Positions 53,262-60,416 of a stretch of DNA of 64,000 nucleotides are shown piece after piece. Position numbers and translations under genes: made by a program. The DNA lies in assembly GCA_009377745.1 (NCBI GenBank), contig WHTK01000014.1:1-64000 (forward strand). Reading direction: 5' to 3'. This DNA comes from Dehalococcoidia bacterium. GTDB lineage: Bacteria > Chloroflexota > Dehalococcoidia > DSTF01 > WHTK01. Position 1 is the first letter of the stretch. Each line of letters begins with the position of its first letter. The notes beneath the pieces are model-generated. The model did not search any database. It was not told the DNA's origin and saw only the letters and a list, made by a program, of their open reading frames with translations.

Positions 53262-54623
53262 GTGAGCGAGTCCACCCCTGATAACGCGTCGCCCAGACAC
53301 GACCCGCTAGCGGCGCTGCGCCAACCGAACTTCCTGCTCTTCACAAGCAGCCGCACCTTCTACGGCATCGGCGTGACGATGCTGCAGACGGTCATGCTCT
53401 GGCAGGTCTACGAGATCTCCGACTCGCCGTTGGCGCTGGGTCTGACGGGGCTGGCGCGGCTAATCCCGTCGCTGATTTTTACCTTGATTGGCGGCGCGGC
53501 GGCGGACAGCTACAACCGGCGCAACATCGTCCTCGCGACCCAGACCGTGCCGATCGTCTGCGGTGTCGTGCTGGCGCTGGCGACCATCGACGGCTGGGTG
53601 ACGCTGGGCCTGATCTACGGGCTGGTGGTCGCGATGGGCGTCGCCGCGTCCTTCGAGGGGCCGGCGCGGGTAGCGATCCTGCCGGCGATCGTGCGGCCCG
53701 AGACTTTCGCCAACGCGGTGACAGTGACGTCGACGCTGCAGTCGTTTGCCTTTGTGGCCGGACCGGCGCTGGGTGGCATCTTCATTGCCGTTATCGGTGT
53801 GGGCGGCAGCTACGGCGTTTTCGTAGCCCTAGCCATCATGTCTGTCCTAACGATGGCGCTGCTGCGCTACGTGGAGCCACCGAAGGGGGCCGGCGGCGTG
53901 ACGATCGCCGCGATCAAGGAAGGTGTGGTGTTCGTCCGGGCCAACCAGGTGCTACTGGGCGCCATGGCGCTGGATATGTTCGCGGTCATTTTTGGTGGCG
54001 TGAAGGCGCTCTTGCCGATCTACGCCTCGGACATTCTGGAGGTGGGACCCAAGGGATTCGGGCTGCTAAACGCGTCCTTCGAGATCGGGGCGTTCCTGAT
54101 GTCGTTCGTGCTGCTGGTGAGGCCGCCGACGGAGCGCAGCGGCAGGGCGCTGATCTGGGCGGTCGTGATTTTCGGGGCGGTGACCGTCCTGTTTGGCTTC
54201 TCGCGTAACTTCTATCTGTCGCTGGTCCTCTACGCGCTGATCGGCGCGTCCGATATGATCAGCGTGGTCATGCGCAGCACAACGATCCAGCTGGCGACGC
54301 CGGACGCGCTGCGGGGCCGGGTCAGCGCGGTCAACCAGGTGTTCATCCAGTCCTCCAACCAGATGAACACGCTGTATTCCGGCATCGTGGCTTCTGTGAC
54401 CAACGCGACGTTTGCGGTGGTGAGCGGCGGCTTCGGCACGCTGTTTACGGTTGGGCTCATTGGCTGGCGGTTGCCCAAACTCTACTCCTACCGGATACCG
54501 AAGGGTGGTGTTGTGAAGAGCGAGGCCACGAAACCAGCAGAGGAAGAGGAGCCGCCTTCTTCGGACGGGACTGGGCCTACGGGCAAGGCGAAGCCAGAAG
54601 AGACGCCATCGGCCGCGCCGTAA
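53262..54623 (+). CDS. MFS transporter, tandem paralogue
   Basis: A 453-residue paralogue of the upstream transporter. They share the N-terminal RHDPLAALRQ and the FEGPARVAILPAIVRPETFANAV loop. The cytosolic C-terminal tail is longer and rich in Glu, Pro and Ser. It starts with GTG 53262. The two genes are 113 bases apart and may be co-transcribed. Divergence between copies is large enough to suggest separate substrates and an old duplication. Confidence 0.8.
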   Translation: MSESTPDNASPRHDPLAALRQPNFLLFTSSRTFYGIGVTMLQTVMLWQVYEISDSPLALGLTGLARLIPSLIFTLIGGAAADSYNRRNIVLATQTVPIVCGVVLALATIDGWVTLGLIYGLVVAMGVAASFEGPARVAILPAIVRPETFANAVTVTSTLQSFAFVAGPALGGIFIAVIGVGGSYGVFVALAIMSVLTMALLRYVEPPKGAGGVTIAAIKEGVVFVRANQVLLGAMALDMFAVIFGGVKALLPIYASDILEVGPKGFGLLNASFEIGAFLMSFVLLVRPPTERSGRALIWAVVIFGAVTVLFGFSRNFYLSLVLYALIGASDMISVVMRSTTIQLATPDALRGRVSAVNQVFIQSSNQMNTLYSGIVASVTNATFAVVSGGFGTLFTVGLIGWRLPKLYSYRIPKGGVVKSEATKPAEEEEPPSSDGTGPTGKAKPEETPSAAP

Positions 54624-54634
54624 AGTTTGGGGCG

Positions 54635-55558
54635 CTACGGATTCGAGATTGAGTAGGTCACCGTGACGGTTGTCGCAACCGTGATCTCGGGCTCCGCGTC
54701 CAGCGCAACGAGACCGGCGCCGTAGGGTCCGCCAACGCCGATCACGGTGCTGAGGTCATCGCTGCAGGGATTCTGCCTGGGGCCGTAAGGGCTGGGCTGC
54801 GTCTGGGATTCGGTCAGGGCAGCCAAGTCACCGAGCTCGAAGCCTGCGGCGGCGGCCAATGCCTCGGCGTTGCGGTGGGCGTCCTCAATCGCCTGCTCGC
54901 GAGCCTCATCCAGGACCGCGGCGCAATTCGAGTGGCTGAACCAGGCGCCGTGTGACTGGCTATTGCCGACAACCTCCTCGACCGCGTCAATGACTTCCTC
55001 ACCTTTGTCCGTCAGCTCGTCGATGCTGAGCTCGACCGAGACAATGACGGGGCCTCCGAGGAGCGAGTTGGAGATTTCGATGTCTTCTTCATCGATATCC
55101 AGGTCACGGATGGCTTCGAGGAGCTCATCGCGGGTCTTCGAAGCAAAGGGCTGGGGACCAAACGGGCCCGATTGGGATGGGATGAGGACGACGATGTAAG
55201 CCTCGTTGGCTTTGGCGGTGGCGCTGCCGGAACCTCCGGCTGTGAGCCGCGCGCCGCTGTCTGCTCCCGGAGCCGGATCAGAGCCGATGGCGTAGGTCAC
55301 AGTGAGGTCCAGGCTGAGTCTTACCATCGGCTCGGACTCCAGGGGGAGGAGGCTGCCGGGACTTTTCGGTCCTAGACCGTCCGCGGAGCCACAAGGATTG
55401 GCGTTGGACGGTGGCCCGTATGGCTGAGGCAGCTGCGACTCTGAGGCGGCAACGATGGCACCGAGATCTACAGAGAGCGACTGAGCCAGGCTTTCGGCGT
55501 TGGCGTGGGCGGCCCCTCGGCGGCTGCTTGCCGCAAGGGTGCAAGGGCAGCTGCGCAA
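54635..55558 (-). CDS. SIMPL (DUF541) lipoprotein, second part, in a shifted frame
   Basis: This frame carries the end of the first SIMPL domain (HANAESLAQSLSVDLGAIVAA) and a complete second one: VRLSLDLTVTYAIGSD, the TRDELLEAIRDLDIDEEDIE strand-helix, SNCAAVLDEAREQAIEDAHR and a final VATTVTVTYSISNP. It has no real start of its own. It continues the gene beginning at 56112 after a one-base shift in a G-run (55513-55516): with one extra G the two frames fuse as ...AAA-EGAAHANAE. SIMPL proteins are periplasmic or surface proteins of uncertain role; I treat both parts as one gene, ~490 residues. Confidence 0.65.
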   Translation of the reverse strand: MRSCPCTLAASSRRGAAHANAESLAQSLSVDLGAIVAASESQLPQPYGPPSNANPCGSADGLGPKSPGSLLPLESEPMVRLSLDLTVTYAIGSDPAPGADSGARLTAGGSGSATAKANEAYIVVLIPSQSGPFGPQPFASKTRDELLEAIRDLDIDEEDIEISNSLLGGPVIVSVELSIDELTDKGEEVIDAVEEVVGNSQSHGAWFSHSNCAAVLDEAREQAIEDAHRNAEALAAAAGFELGDLAALTESQTQPSPYGPRQNPCSDDLSTVIGVGGPYGAGLVALDAEPEITVATTVTVTYSISNP

Positions 55559-56112
55559 TCGCTGATGGCGAAACGGACGCCGGACTGGGTGCGCCCAACC
55601 ACGGACTCGATGGCATCGAGGACTCTCTGGCCCTCGTCCGGCAGGTTATCGATCGGCAGGCGGACGCTGATGGTCGCGAAAGGGCCGTAGCTCGAGGTCG
55701 ACTCGAAGCTGACGGCCTCCCGCTGCACGCCGACGGCCTCGACGGCGGCGATTACGCCGGCCTGATCGCGCGACGGGAGCTGGGCGAAGGGGATAGGCCC
55801 TGCCGGCGGCCGGGACTGGACGAGCGCCATGAGGAAGGCCTGATCGGCCGTGGCCTCGGCGGATTCGGTGTGGCGGACGGTAAGGCCGAGGGAGGAGAGG
55901 CCAGTCTGCGCGCCGGCGACGGGCGGGCCGCCGGCGGAAGAGATCGCGCCGCCGGCCTGGGAGCGGATGATGTCCGGCGGGTCGCTGCTGGTGCTCTCGG
56001 ACATGCCGCCGCCGGAGCGGACGATCTCCGGCTCCGACTCGTTGTCGTCGCCGGTGCAGGCTGCTAGGGCGATGGTCACAAGGATGAGGATGATGAGGGA
56101 GATCGGCTTCAA
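55468..56112 (-). CDS. SIMPL (DUF541) lipoprotein, first part
   Basis: It begins MKPISLIILILVTIALAAC, a lipoprotein signal with a Cys at residue 19, followed by an Asp/Glu/Ser-rich linker. The first SIMPL domain starts after it: TVRHTESAEATADQAFLMAL, then AGVIAAVEAVGVQREAVSFE and GQRVLDAIESVVGRTQSGVRFAISDCAAALAP (only fragments given). After the G-run at 55513-55516 this frame becomes Pro/Ser-rich and stops, while the homologous sequence continues in another frame. The start is TTG 56112. Sequencing error or true frameshift cannot be told apart here. Confidence 0.65.
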   Translation of the reverse strand: MKPISLIILILVTIALAACTGDDNESEPEIVRSGGGMSESTSSDPPDIIRSQAGGAISSAGGPPVAGAQTGLSSLGLTVRHTESAEATADQAFLMALVQSRPPAGPIPFAQLPSRDQAGVIAAVEAVGVQREAVSFESTSSYGPFATISVRLPIDNLPDEGQRVLDAIESVVGRTQSGVRFAISDCAAALAPLRQAAAEGPPTPTPKAWLSRSL

Positions 56113-56212
56113 GACACGCCCCTTTTCCCGCCTGGCTCAGTCTATTCGCGATGATGGGGCGCGTCTACGCACCCACGATCCTTAAGACGCTAGTGCAGAG
56201 GGGAATGTTCCG

Positions 56213-57295
56213 CTAGGTGACGCGTGTACCGGGGATGTTGACCCAGGCGCTCATCTCGTGGGGGTCGGAGACGGGATCGGCGGGGCGCAGGAAGGTTGAG
56301 TTGAGCTGATCGACGCGGGAGATGCCGAGCAGCCCCATGCCGGAGACGAACTCGCTTTCGAGGATCTCGAGGGCGCGGACGAGGGCCTCCGTGCCGCCGG
56401 CGGAGATGGCCCAGCCCTGGAGCTTGCCGATGCCGACCGCATCGGCGCCGAGAGCGATGGCCTTGAGGATGTCGCTGCCGCGCTGGACGCCGCCATCGAC
56501 GATGACGGGGACGCGGCCGGCCACGGCTTCGACGACCTCAGGCAGGGTTTCGAGGGCGCCGAGGGCATGGTCGAGCTGACGGCCGCCGTGGTTCGAGACC
56601 CAGACGGCGCCGACACCGTGCTCGACGGCCAGGGCGGCGTCTTCGGCGGTGGCGACGCCTTTGAGGAGGATGGGCAGAGGCGCTGCCATTTCTCGGATGC
56701 GGTCCAGGGTGTCCCATGTGGCGGTGGCCTGGTAGGCGACATTGGCGCCGAAGCGGAAGGTGGTGAAGGGGCTTTCGTAGCCGGAGATCGTGGCGCGGTC
56801 GCGGCGGCCGACGAGGGCGGTATCGACGGTGAGGGCAATGGCGATGTAGCCGGCTGCCTTGACGCGGCCGATGACGTCCTGGAGCCAAGGGTCTTCGCCG
56901 CGGACGTAGAGCTGGAAGACCTTGGTGGCGTCCGAGGCGTCGGCCACGTCTTCAAGGGTGGGCTCCGTGAGGCAGCTGAGGGTCTGGATGGTGCCGAACT
57001 GGGCGGCGGCGCGGGCGGGCGCAAGGGCGGCCTCCGGGTGCATGGCCTGGAGGGAGGCGACGGGGCTGAGGATGACGGGGATGCGGAGCTTGTGGCCGAG
57101 GAGGGTGGTGGAGGGGTCTGCCTGGGATACGTCGACGAGGACGCGGGGGCGGAAGGCCCAGAGGTCGAAGGCGAGGCGGTTGCGGCGCATGGTGGTCTCG
57201 GACTCGGCGCCGCCGACGAGGTAGTCCCAGACGCCCTGGCTGAGATTGCGCCGGGCGGCGAGGACGATCTGCTCGTTGGTGGCGAAGGCGGTCAT
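56213..57295 (-). CDS. FMN-dependent alpha-hydroxy-acid oxidase
   Basis: A 360-residue TIM-barrel flavoprotein of the glycolate/lactate/mandelate oxidase family. The active-site motif SNHGGRQLD carries the catalytic His and the Arg that binds the carboxylate. LPILLKGV supplies the flavin Lys, and VIVDGGVQRGSDILKA closes the phosphate site. Conserved early helix: QGVWDYLVGGAESE. ATG 57295 is preferred over the upstream ATG 57382, whose extension is composed of repeat-like DNA. Substrate unknown, probably a 2-hydroxy acid such as lactate or glycolate. Confidence 0.85.
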   Translation of the reverse strand: MTAFATNEQIVLAARRNLSQGVWDYLVGGAESETTMRRNRLAFDLWAFRPRVLVDVSQADPSTTLLGHKLRIPVILSPVASLQAMHPEAALAPARAAAQFGTIQTLSCLTEPTLEDVADASDATKVFQLYVRGEDPWLQDVIGRVKAAGYIAIALTVDTALVGRRDRATISGYESPFTTFRFGANVAYQATATWDTLDRIREMAAPLPILLKGVATAEDAALAVEHGVGAVWVSNHGGRQLDHALGALETLPEVVEAVAGRVPVIVDGGVQRGSDILKAIALGADAVGIGKLQGWAISAGGTEALVRALEILESEFVSGMGLLGISRVDQLNSTFLRPADPVSDPHEMSAWVNIPGTRVT

Positions 57296-57549
57296 GGGCG
57301 GATGGTAGCAGTCGGGGCGGTTAGGGGTTAGAGGTTGAGGTTTGGAGGTGGAAGCCATACCTCGGGCTGAACCCCGAGGCATGGGGTGGGCGGCCGAGGT
57401 TTGATTGTCTGATTGTGGGGAATTTTTTGTCGATAAGGCGGAGGTCCGCAGATTCGCGAAGGGGTGGGCCGGGCGCGCCGCGAGTCCGCGACGAGGTTTG
57501 ATTGTCGAGCGCAGCGGCGTCGATTGGCGGCGGGGCGGAGTGGTGGGGG

Positions 57550-57745
57550 CGGGTCGTGGTCATCGAAGTAGGGTAGCGGGATCGTCGGGAGAGGTGGAAG
57601 GGGGAGGTGGCACAGGCTGGGAGCGCTACCCCGGGCTGAACCCCGGGGCATGAGGTGGGAGTATATCGCGGGCTGGAACACAGGGCATGAGGTGGGCGGA
57701 CGAGAGCGATCGCTCACCCTTCGAGCGGCCTGCGTCGCGGCTCAA
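57550..57745. repeat. Left copy of a ~200-bp direct repeat
   Basis: The interval 57550-57745 matches 58526-58765 in the same order, with small indels. Both contain GTGGTCATCGA, a GGAAGGGGGAGGTGG run, hairpins of CCCCGGGCTGAACCCCGGGG type and a closing CGCTCACCCTTCGAGC. A simpler hairpin of this kind also occurs at 57359-57382. The remainder of 57296-57845 shows no supported gene. Confidence 0.75.
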
Positions 57746-57845
57746 GATGCACCTCAGCAGGAGTGGAGCGTGGCCGGTGCTTGGTATGGAAGGTCTATCA
57801 TGACCGCGTGTACGGCACGACCATCACTTTCGCGAAGATGTACTG

Positions 57846-58079
57846 GTGAGACGCTCTTATCTGAAGTTGGAGTGGTGCATCGCTGTCATTGAGAAGCCGC
57901 TGCGCCGAGAGGTGCAGGCTGATGGTCGGGTACAATTCTGGGGGATGGTAGAAGAAATGGCTGAGAGACACCCGAATCTGCACGGCAGAGCGCTCAAGGT
58001 GGTCACGCTGTCGGACGGAGTGACGATCCACACGGCCTATCCAGACCGGAACTTCAAGGTGGAAGAGAATGCGGATTAG
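57846..58079 (+). CDS. DUF4258-like protein, likely partner of DUF2283
   Basis: A 77-residue protein: RRSYLKLEWCIAVIEKPLRRE, then GRVQFWGMVEE and ALKVVTLSDGVTIHTAYPDRNF. The order, an initial helix with W-C, a VQFWG strand and a final LKVVTLxDGxTIHxAYxDRxF, is that of small DUF4258-type or related proteins that sit before DUF2283 genes. Several codons of similar sequence (HHFREDVL) stay open upstream without a start codon, so GTG 57846 is the only option. It overlaps the next gene by 11 bases, suggesting a toxin-antitoxin-like pair. Toxic activity is not established. Confidence 0.6.
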   Translation: MRRSYLKLEWCIAVIEKPLRREVQADGRVQFWGMVEEMAERHPNLHGRALKVVTLSDGVTIHTAYPDRNFKVEENAD

Positions 58080-58272
58080 CTACGACACGGCGACGGATGC
58101 GCTCTACATCCACTTGTCTGAGATGCCGGGTGCGGATGCTGAAGAGATCGCGCCGGGGGTTGTTGTGGATTTCGGGGAGGACGGCCGGCTGGTGGGCATT
58201 GAGATCGACCACGCCTCGAAGCTGCTGGACTTGACGAAGCTTGAGACGGAGTCGATACCGCTGCCCACGTGA
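58069..58272 (+). CDS. DUF2283 family protein
   Basis: A 67-residue protein matching the DUF2283 pattern: ISYDTATDALYIHLSE, EEIAPGVVVDFGEDGRLVGIEI and a closing LLDL segment. These proteins occur beside DUF4258-type partners and are suspected antitoxins or ligand-binding accessory proteins. It overlaps the upstream gene by 11 bases (ATG 58069), a firm sign of co-translation. The pair lies inside the pair of long direct repeats. Confidence 0.8.
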   Translation: MRISYDTATDALYIHLSEMPGADAEEIAPGVVVDFGEDGRLVGIEIDHASKLLDLTKLETESIPLPT

Positions 58273-58339
58273 TCCCTCCAGGAAGCAGGCGCTCAGTCCC
58301 TTTTCGGCAACGGAGAGGGATTTTTGTTGGTGGCAGCGT

Positions 58340-58459
58340 GTGATGCCGGCGATTGAGAGGGAGAAGCAGATCAAGTCGTGGTCTCGGCGGCGGAAGGTGG
58401 CGTTGATCGAAGCGGAGAATCCGGGGTGGCGGGATTTGTTTCAGGAGTTGTTGGGTTAG
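58340..58459 (+). pseudogene. 3' fragment of a GIY-YIG gene
   Basis: The frame AIEREKQIKSWSRRRKVALI through DLFQELLG matches the C-terminal ~38 residues of the intact gene at 58884-59171, but no GIY-YIG catalytic part precedes it. Similarity begins abruptly near 58340. It ends with the same TAG and the same downstream element as the intact gene. Confidence 0.75.
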
Positions 58460-58480
58460 GCGCGGAACGGAGCTTGGAAA

Positions 58481-58520
58481 GGTTGCCACGCCTCGCTGCG
58501 GGCGATGGCTCGCAACGACA
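58481..58520 (+). repeat. ~40-bp dispersed element, copy 1
   Basis: GGTTGCCACGCCTCGCTGCG followed by GGCGATGGCTCGCAACGACA. Its ends (GTTGC/GCAAC) and inner TCGC/GCGA can form an imperfect hairpin. It follows the truncated GIY-YIG fragment. Confidence 0.85.
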
Positions 58521-58525
58521 GTGTG

Positions 58526-58765
58526 CGGGTAGTGGTCATCGAGGTAGGGGAGCGGGATTGTGGGGAGAGGTGGAAGGGGGAGGTGGCAGGGGGAGGTGGC
58601 ACAGACTGGGGGCGGGGAGTGGGGTGGGGGTTGAGGGAGCGATACCCCGGGCTGAACCCCGGGGCATGAGGCGGAGCTGAGCGCGGGCTGAACCCCGGGG
58701 CATGAGGTGGGCGGACGAGAGCTGATCGCTCACCCTTCGAGCAGCCTGCGTCGCGGCTCAGGACG
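58526..58765. repeat. Right copy of the ~200-bp direct repeat
   Basis: This is the second copy of the block at 57550-57745. It includes two CCCCGGG-type hairpins (58641-58671 and 58684-58707) and the CGCTCACCCTTCGAGC end. The two copies enclose the DUF4258-like/DUF2283 pair and one GIY-YIG fragment. Confidence 0.75.
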
Positions 58766-58883
58766 CGCGGAGCGGGAGCGTGGGAGAGATGGGAGGAGTG
58801 ACGCAGGCATTTGTCGTTGCGAGCCATCGCCGCAGCGAGGCGTGGCAACCTTTGATGGTGCGTCGTTATAAGCTGGTCGCGTC

Positions 58884-59171
58884 ATGGCCTACTACGTTTA
58901 CCTGCTGACGAACTTCACGAACTCTGTGATCTACACGGGCGTGACGAACGACTTGCTGCGTCGAGTAATGGAGCATCGTGAGTCGACGGTGGAGGGATTC
59001 ACGCAGCGCTACAAGGTGTGGAAGTTGGTGCATTACGAGATTGCCGAGGATGTGATGTCGGCGATTGAGAGGGAGAAGCAGATCAAGTCGTGGTCTCGGC
59101 GGCGGAAGGTGGCGTTGATCGAGGCTGAGAACCCGGGATGGCGGGATTTGTTTCCGGAGCTGTTGGGTTAG
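58884..59171 (+). CDS. GIY-YIG nuclease-family protein
   Basis: A 95-residue single-domain GIY-YIG protein of the YhbQ/UPF0213 type. It opens MAYYVYLLTN (the GIY element as Y-V-Y), then VIYTGVTNDLLRRVMEHR, with the Y-x-G and the conserved Arg, and a later Glu-rich helix (IEREKQIKSW). The fold is shared by homing endonucleases and repair nucleases. A TATAAG about ten bases before ATG 58884 may drive it. Both flanks carry inverted copies of a dispersed element, and two truncated 3' copies lie nearby. Confidence 0.88.
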   Translation: MAYYVYLLTNFTNSVIYTGVTNDLLRRVMEHRESTVEGFTQRYKVWKLVHYEIAEDVMSAIEREKQIKSWSRRRKVALIEAENPGWRDLFPELLG

Positions 59172-59190
59172 GCGCGGCCGGACGTGAGAA

Positions 59191-59232
59191 GGTTGCCACG
59201 CCTCGCCTGCGGGCGATGGCTCGCAACGACAG
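59191..59232 (+). repeat. ~40-bp dispersed element, copy 3
   Basis: GGTTGCCACGCCTCGCCTGC then GGGCGATGGCTCGCAACGACAG, the same element as at 58481, directly after the GIY-YIG stop. Confidence 0.85.
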
Positions 59233-59239
59233 CGTGCGG

Positions 59240-59309
59240 GTGGAAGGTGGCGTTGATCGAGTCTGAGAATCCGGGGTGGCGGGACTTGTTTCAGGAGTTG
59301 GTGGGTTAG
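59240..59309 (+). pseudogene. Second 3' fragment of a GIY-YIG gene
   Basis: The frame WKVALIESENPGWRDLFQEL matches the last ~22 residues of the intact gene, ending with TAG at about 59307. There is no catalytic part. It lies head-to-tail after the intact copy. Confidence 0.75.
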
Positions 59310-59329
59310 GCGCGGTCGGAGGTGAGAAA

Positions 59330-59371
59330 GGTTGCCACGCCTCGCCTGCGGGCGATGGCTCGCAACGACAA
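59330..59371 (+). repeat. ~40-bp dispersed element, copy 4
   Basis: GGTTGCCACGCCTCGCCTGC then GGGCGATGGCTCGCAACGACA follows the second GIY-YIG fragment, eight bases before the HEPN-like gene stop. Confidence 0.85.
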
Positions 59372-59378
59372 GAGCCCC

Positions 59379-60401
59379 CTATTGAAATGACTCCGCAGGG
59401 AAAAGACCGTCGGCTGCACGAGGCAAGATCCAGTCGACAATAACCGATCGGCGCTCAATCTTGGCTTCCACTTTGAGCACAAAGCCTACGGCTGCATCGA
59501 CAATTTCGCACAGTTCAGCAAGCTTGGTCGTAAAGAAGGCGTCTTGCTTAGTCCGAATGCTATCAATCATCCAAGCAGCAGGGTGGACTAATGCACCTCG
59601 AGTATTTGCATGTTCTATGAGTAAAGCCAATTCAGGACAATTACCCTCAGTGAGTAAAGGGTGTTGTGAACCCTTGACAATCTTTGGGTACTGTAGTGCC
59701 TTATCACGAAATGAAATATGGCGCGGTTGCTCAGTGAGCAACGATACTGTCTTTTCATCTGCGTCTTGATGTAAGTAAAGATAGTCAAGCGCAATACCAT
59801 TTAGATAAGCTTCTATGAATTCGAAGGCAGCAACAAATGATGCACGAATTAATGCATCCCTTGCTTTGATGGGCACTAGTGGGGCAAATCCGTTGAACAC
59901 ACCTCCAGTATCTTCATGCAGGAAGCCGCAGAAGCACATGTTAAAGAGGGAACACATGTCTTCGTAGAGCTTTGCCTCTAAGAGAAACAATTCTGGGTGA
60001 GTTTTGTCGGGTGGCCGCTGTAATGTGAAGCCCATGCGAGTATGGATGGGTAGGTCCTTTGCCGCCGGTTGAACGCGCTCCAGACGCATGATTGTATCGA
60101 GATAGCCCTTAGATAAGTATCCGACAGTTTTCTTTTGTGATTCGACTTCGCTCAGAATCTCGCGTAGTTCCTTCCCATCGCAAATTATATGAAGCACGCT
60201 CCGGAGTTCGCGGACTTTTTTTCTTACATTATTGATAAACGGCCGTACCTCTCGTGACGGATAGCTTTGAATAAACAGGCGGGCTCTCTGAATTTCTTCA
60301 TAGACCGAAGGAGTTATCCAGTGGCCTAAAAGCAGTAACGCCGCATATTCATCATAGACTTCCCTGGCTTCGAGTCTGAACGGGCTCTCATTTTCTGACA
60401 T
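59379..60401 (-). CDS. HEPN-like protein of unknown function, probably acquired
   Basis: A 340-residue soluble protein, mostly helical. Base and codon use differ sharply from all neighbours (much more AT, many A- and T-ending codons), indicating recent transfer. The C-terminal half shows HEPN hallmarks: FVAAFEFIEAYLNGIALDYL as the first long helix and, some 70 residues later, ANTRGALVHPAAW, an R-x4-H motif. HEPN domains are common RNases in toxin-antitoxin and antiphage systems. The N-terminal ~120 residues are helical with a conserved-looking EAREVYDEYAALLLLG segment. No antitoxin or other partner is adjacent. The nuclease role is inference. Confidence 0.55.
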   Translation of the reverse strand: MSENESPFRLEAREVYDEYAALLLLGHWITPSVYEEIQRARLFIQSYPSREVRPFINNVRKKVRELRSVLHIICDGKELREILSEVESQKKTVGYLSKGYLDTIMRLERVQPAAKDLPIHTRMGFTLQRPPDKTHPELFLLEAKLYEDMCSLFNMCFCGFLHEDTGGVFNGFAPLVPIKARDALIRASFVAAFEFIEAYLNGIALDYLYLHQDADEKTVSLLTEQPRHISFRDKALQYPKIVKGSQHPLLTEGNCPELALLIEHANTRGALVHPAAWMIDSIRTKQDAFFTTKLAELCEIVDAAVGFVLKVEAKIERRSVIVDWILPRAADGLFPAESFQ

Positions 60402-60416
60402 CCTCTGACCAATTTC

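Larger units (their letters stand above)
58811..59232 (+). mobile_element. Candidate mini-element: GIY-YIG gene between inverted ~40-bp repeats
   Basis: Inverted copies of the dispersed element lie at 58811-58850 and 59191-59232. The outer ends read TGTCGTTGCGAGCC and GGCTCGCAACGACA, a perfect terminal inverted match. Between them is one gene, the GIY-YIG protein. I know of no transposase here. The arrangement is that of a ~420-bp mobile unit with its own nuclease, which is my hypothesis. Confidence 0.5.

Noticed and set aside
57296..59371. Possible CRISPR array in the repeat-rich region
   Set aside because: Repeats vary in orientation and spacing, spacers are irregular or coding fragments, and no cas gene is present.
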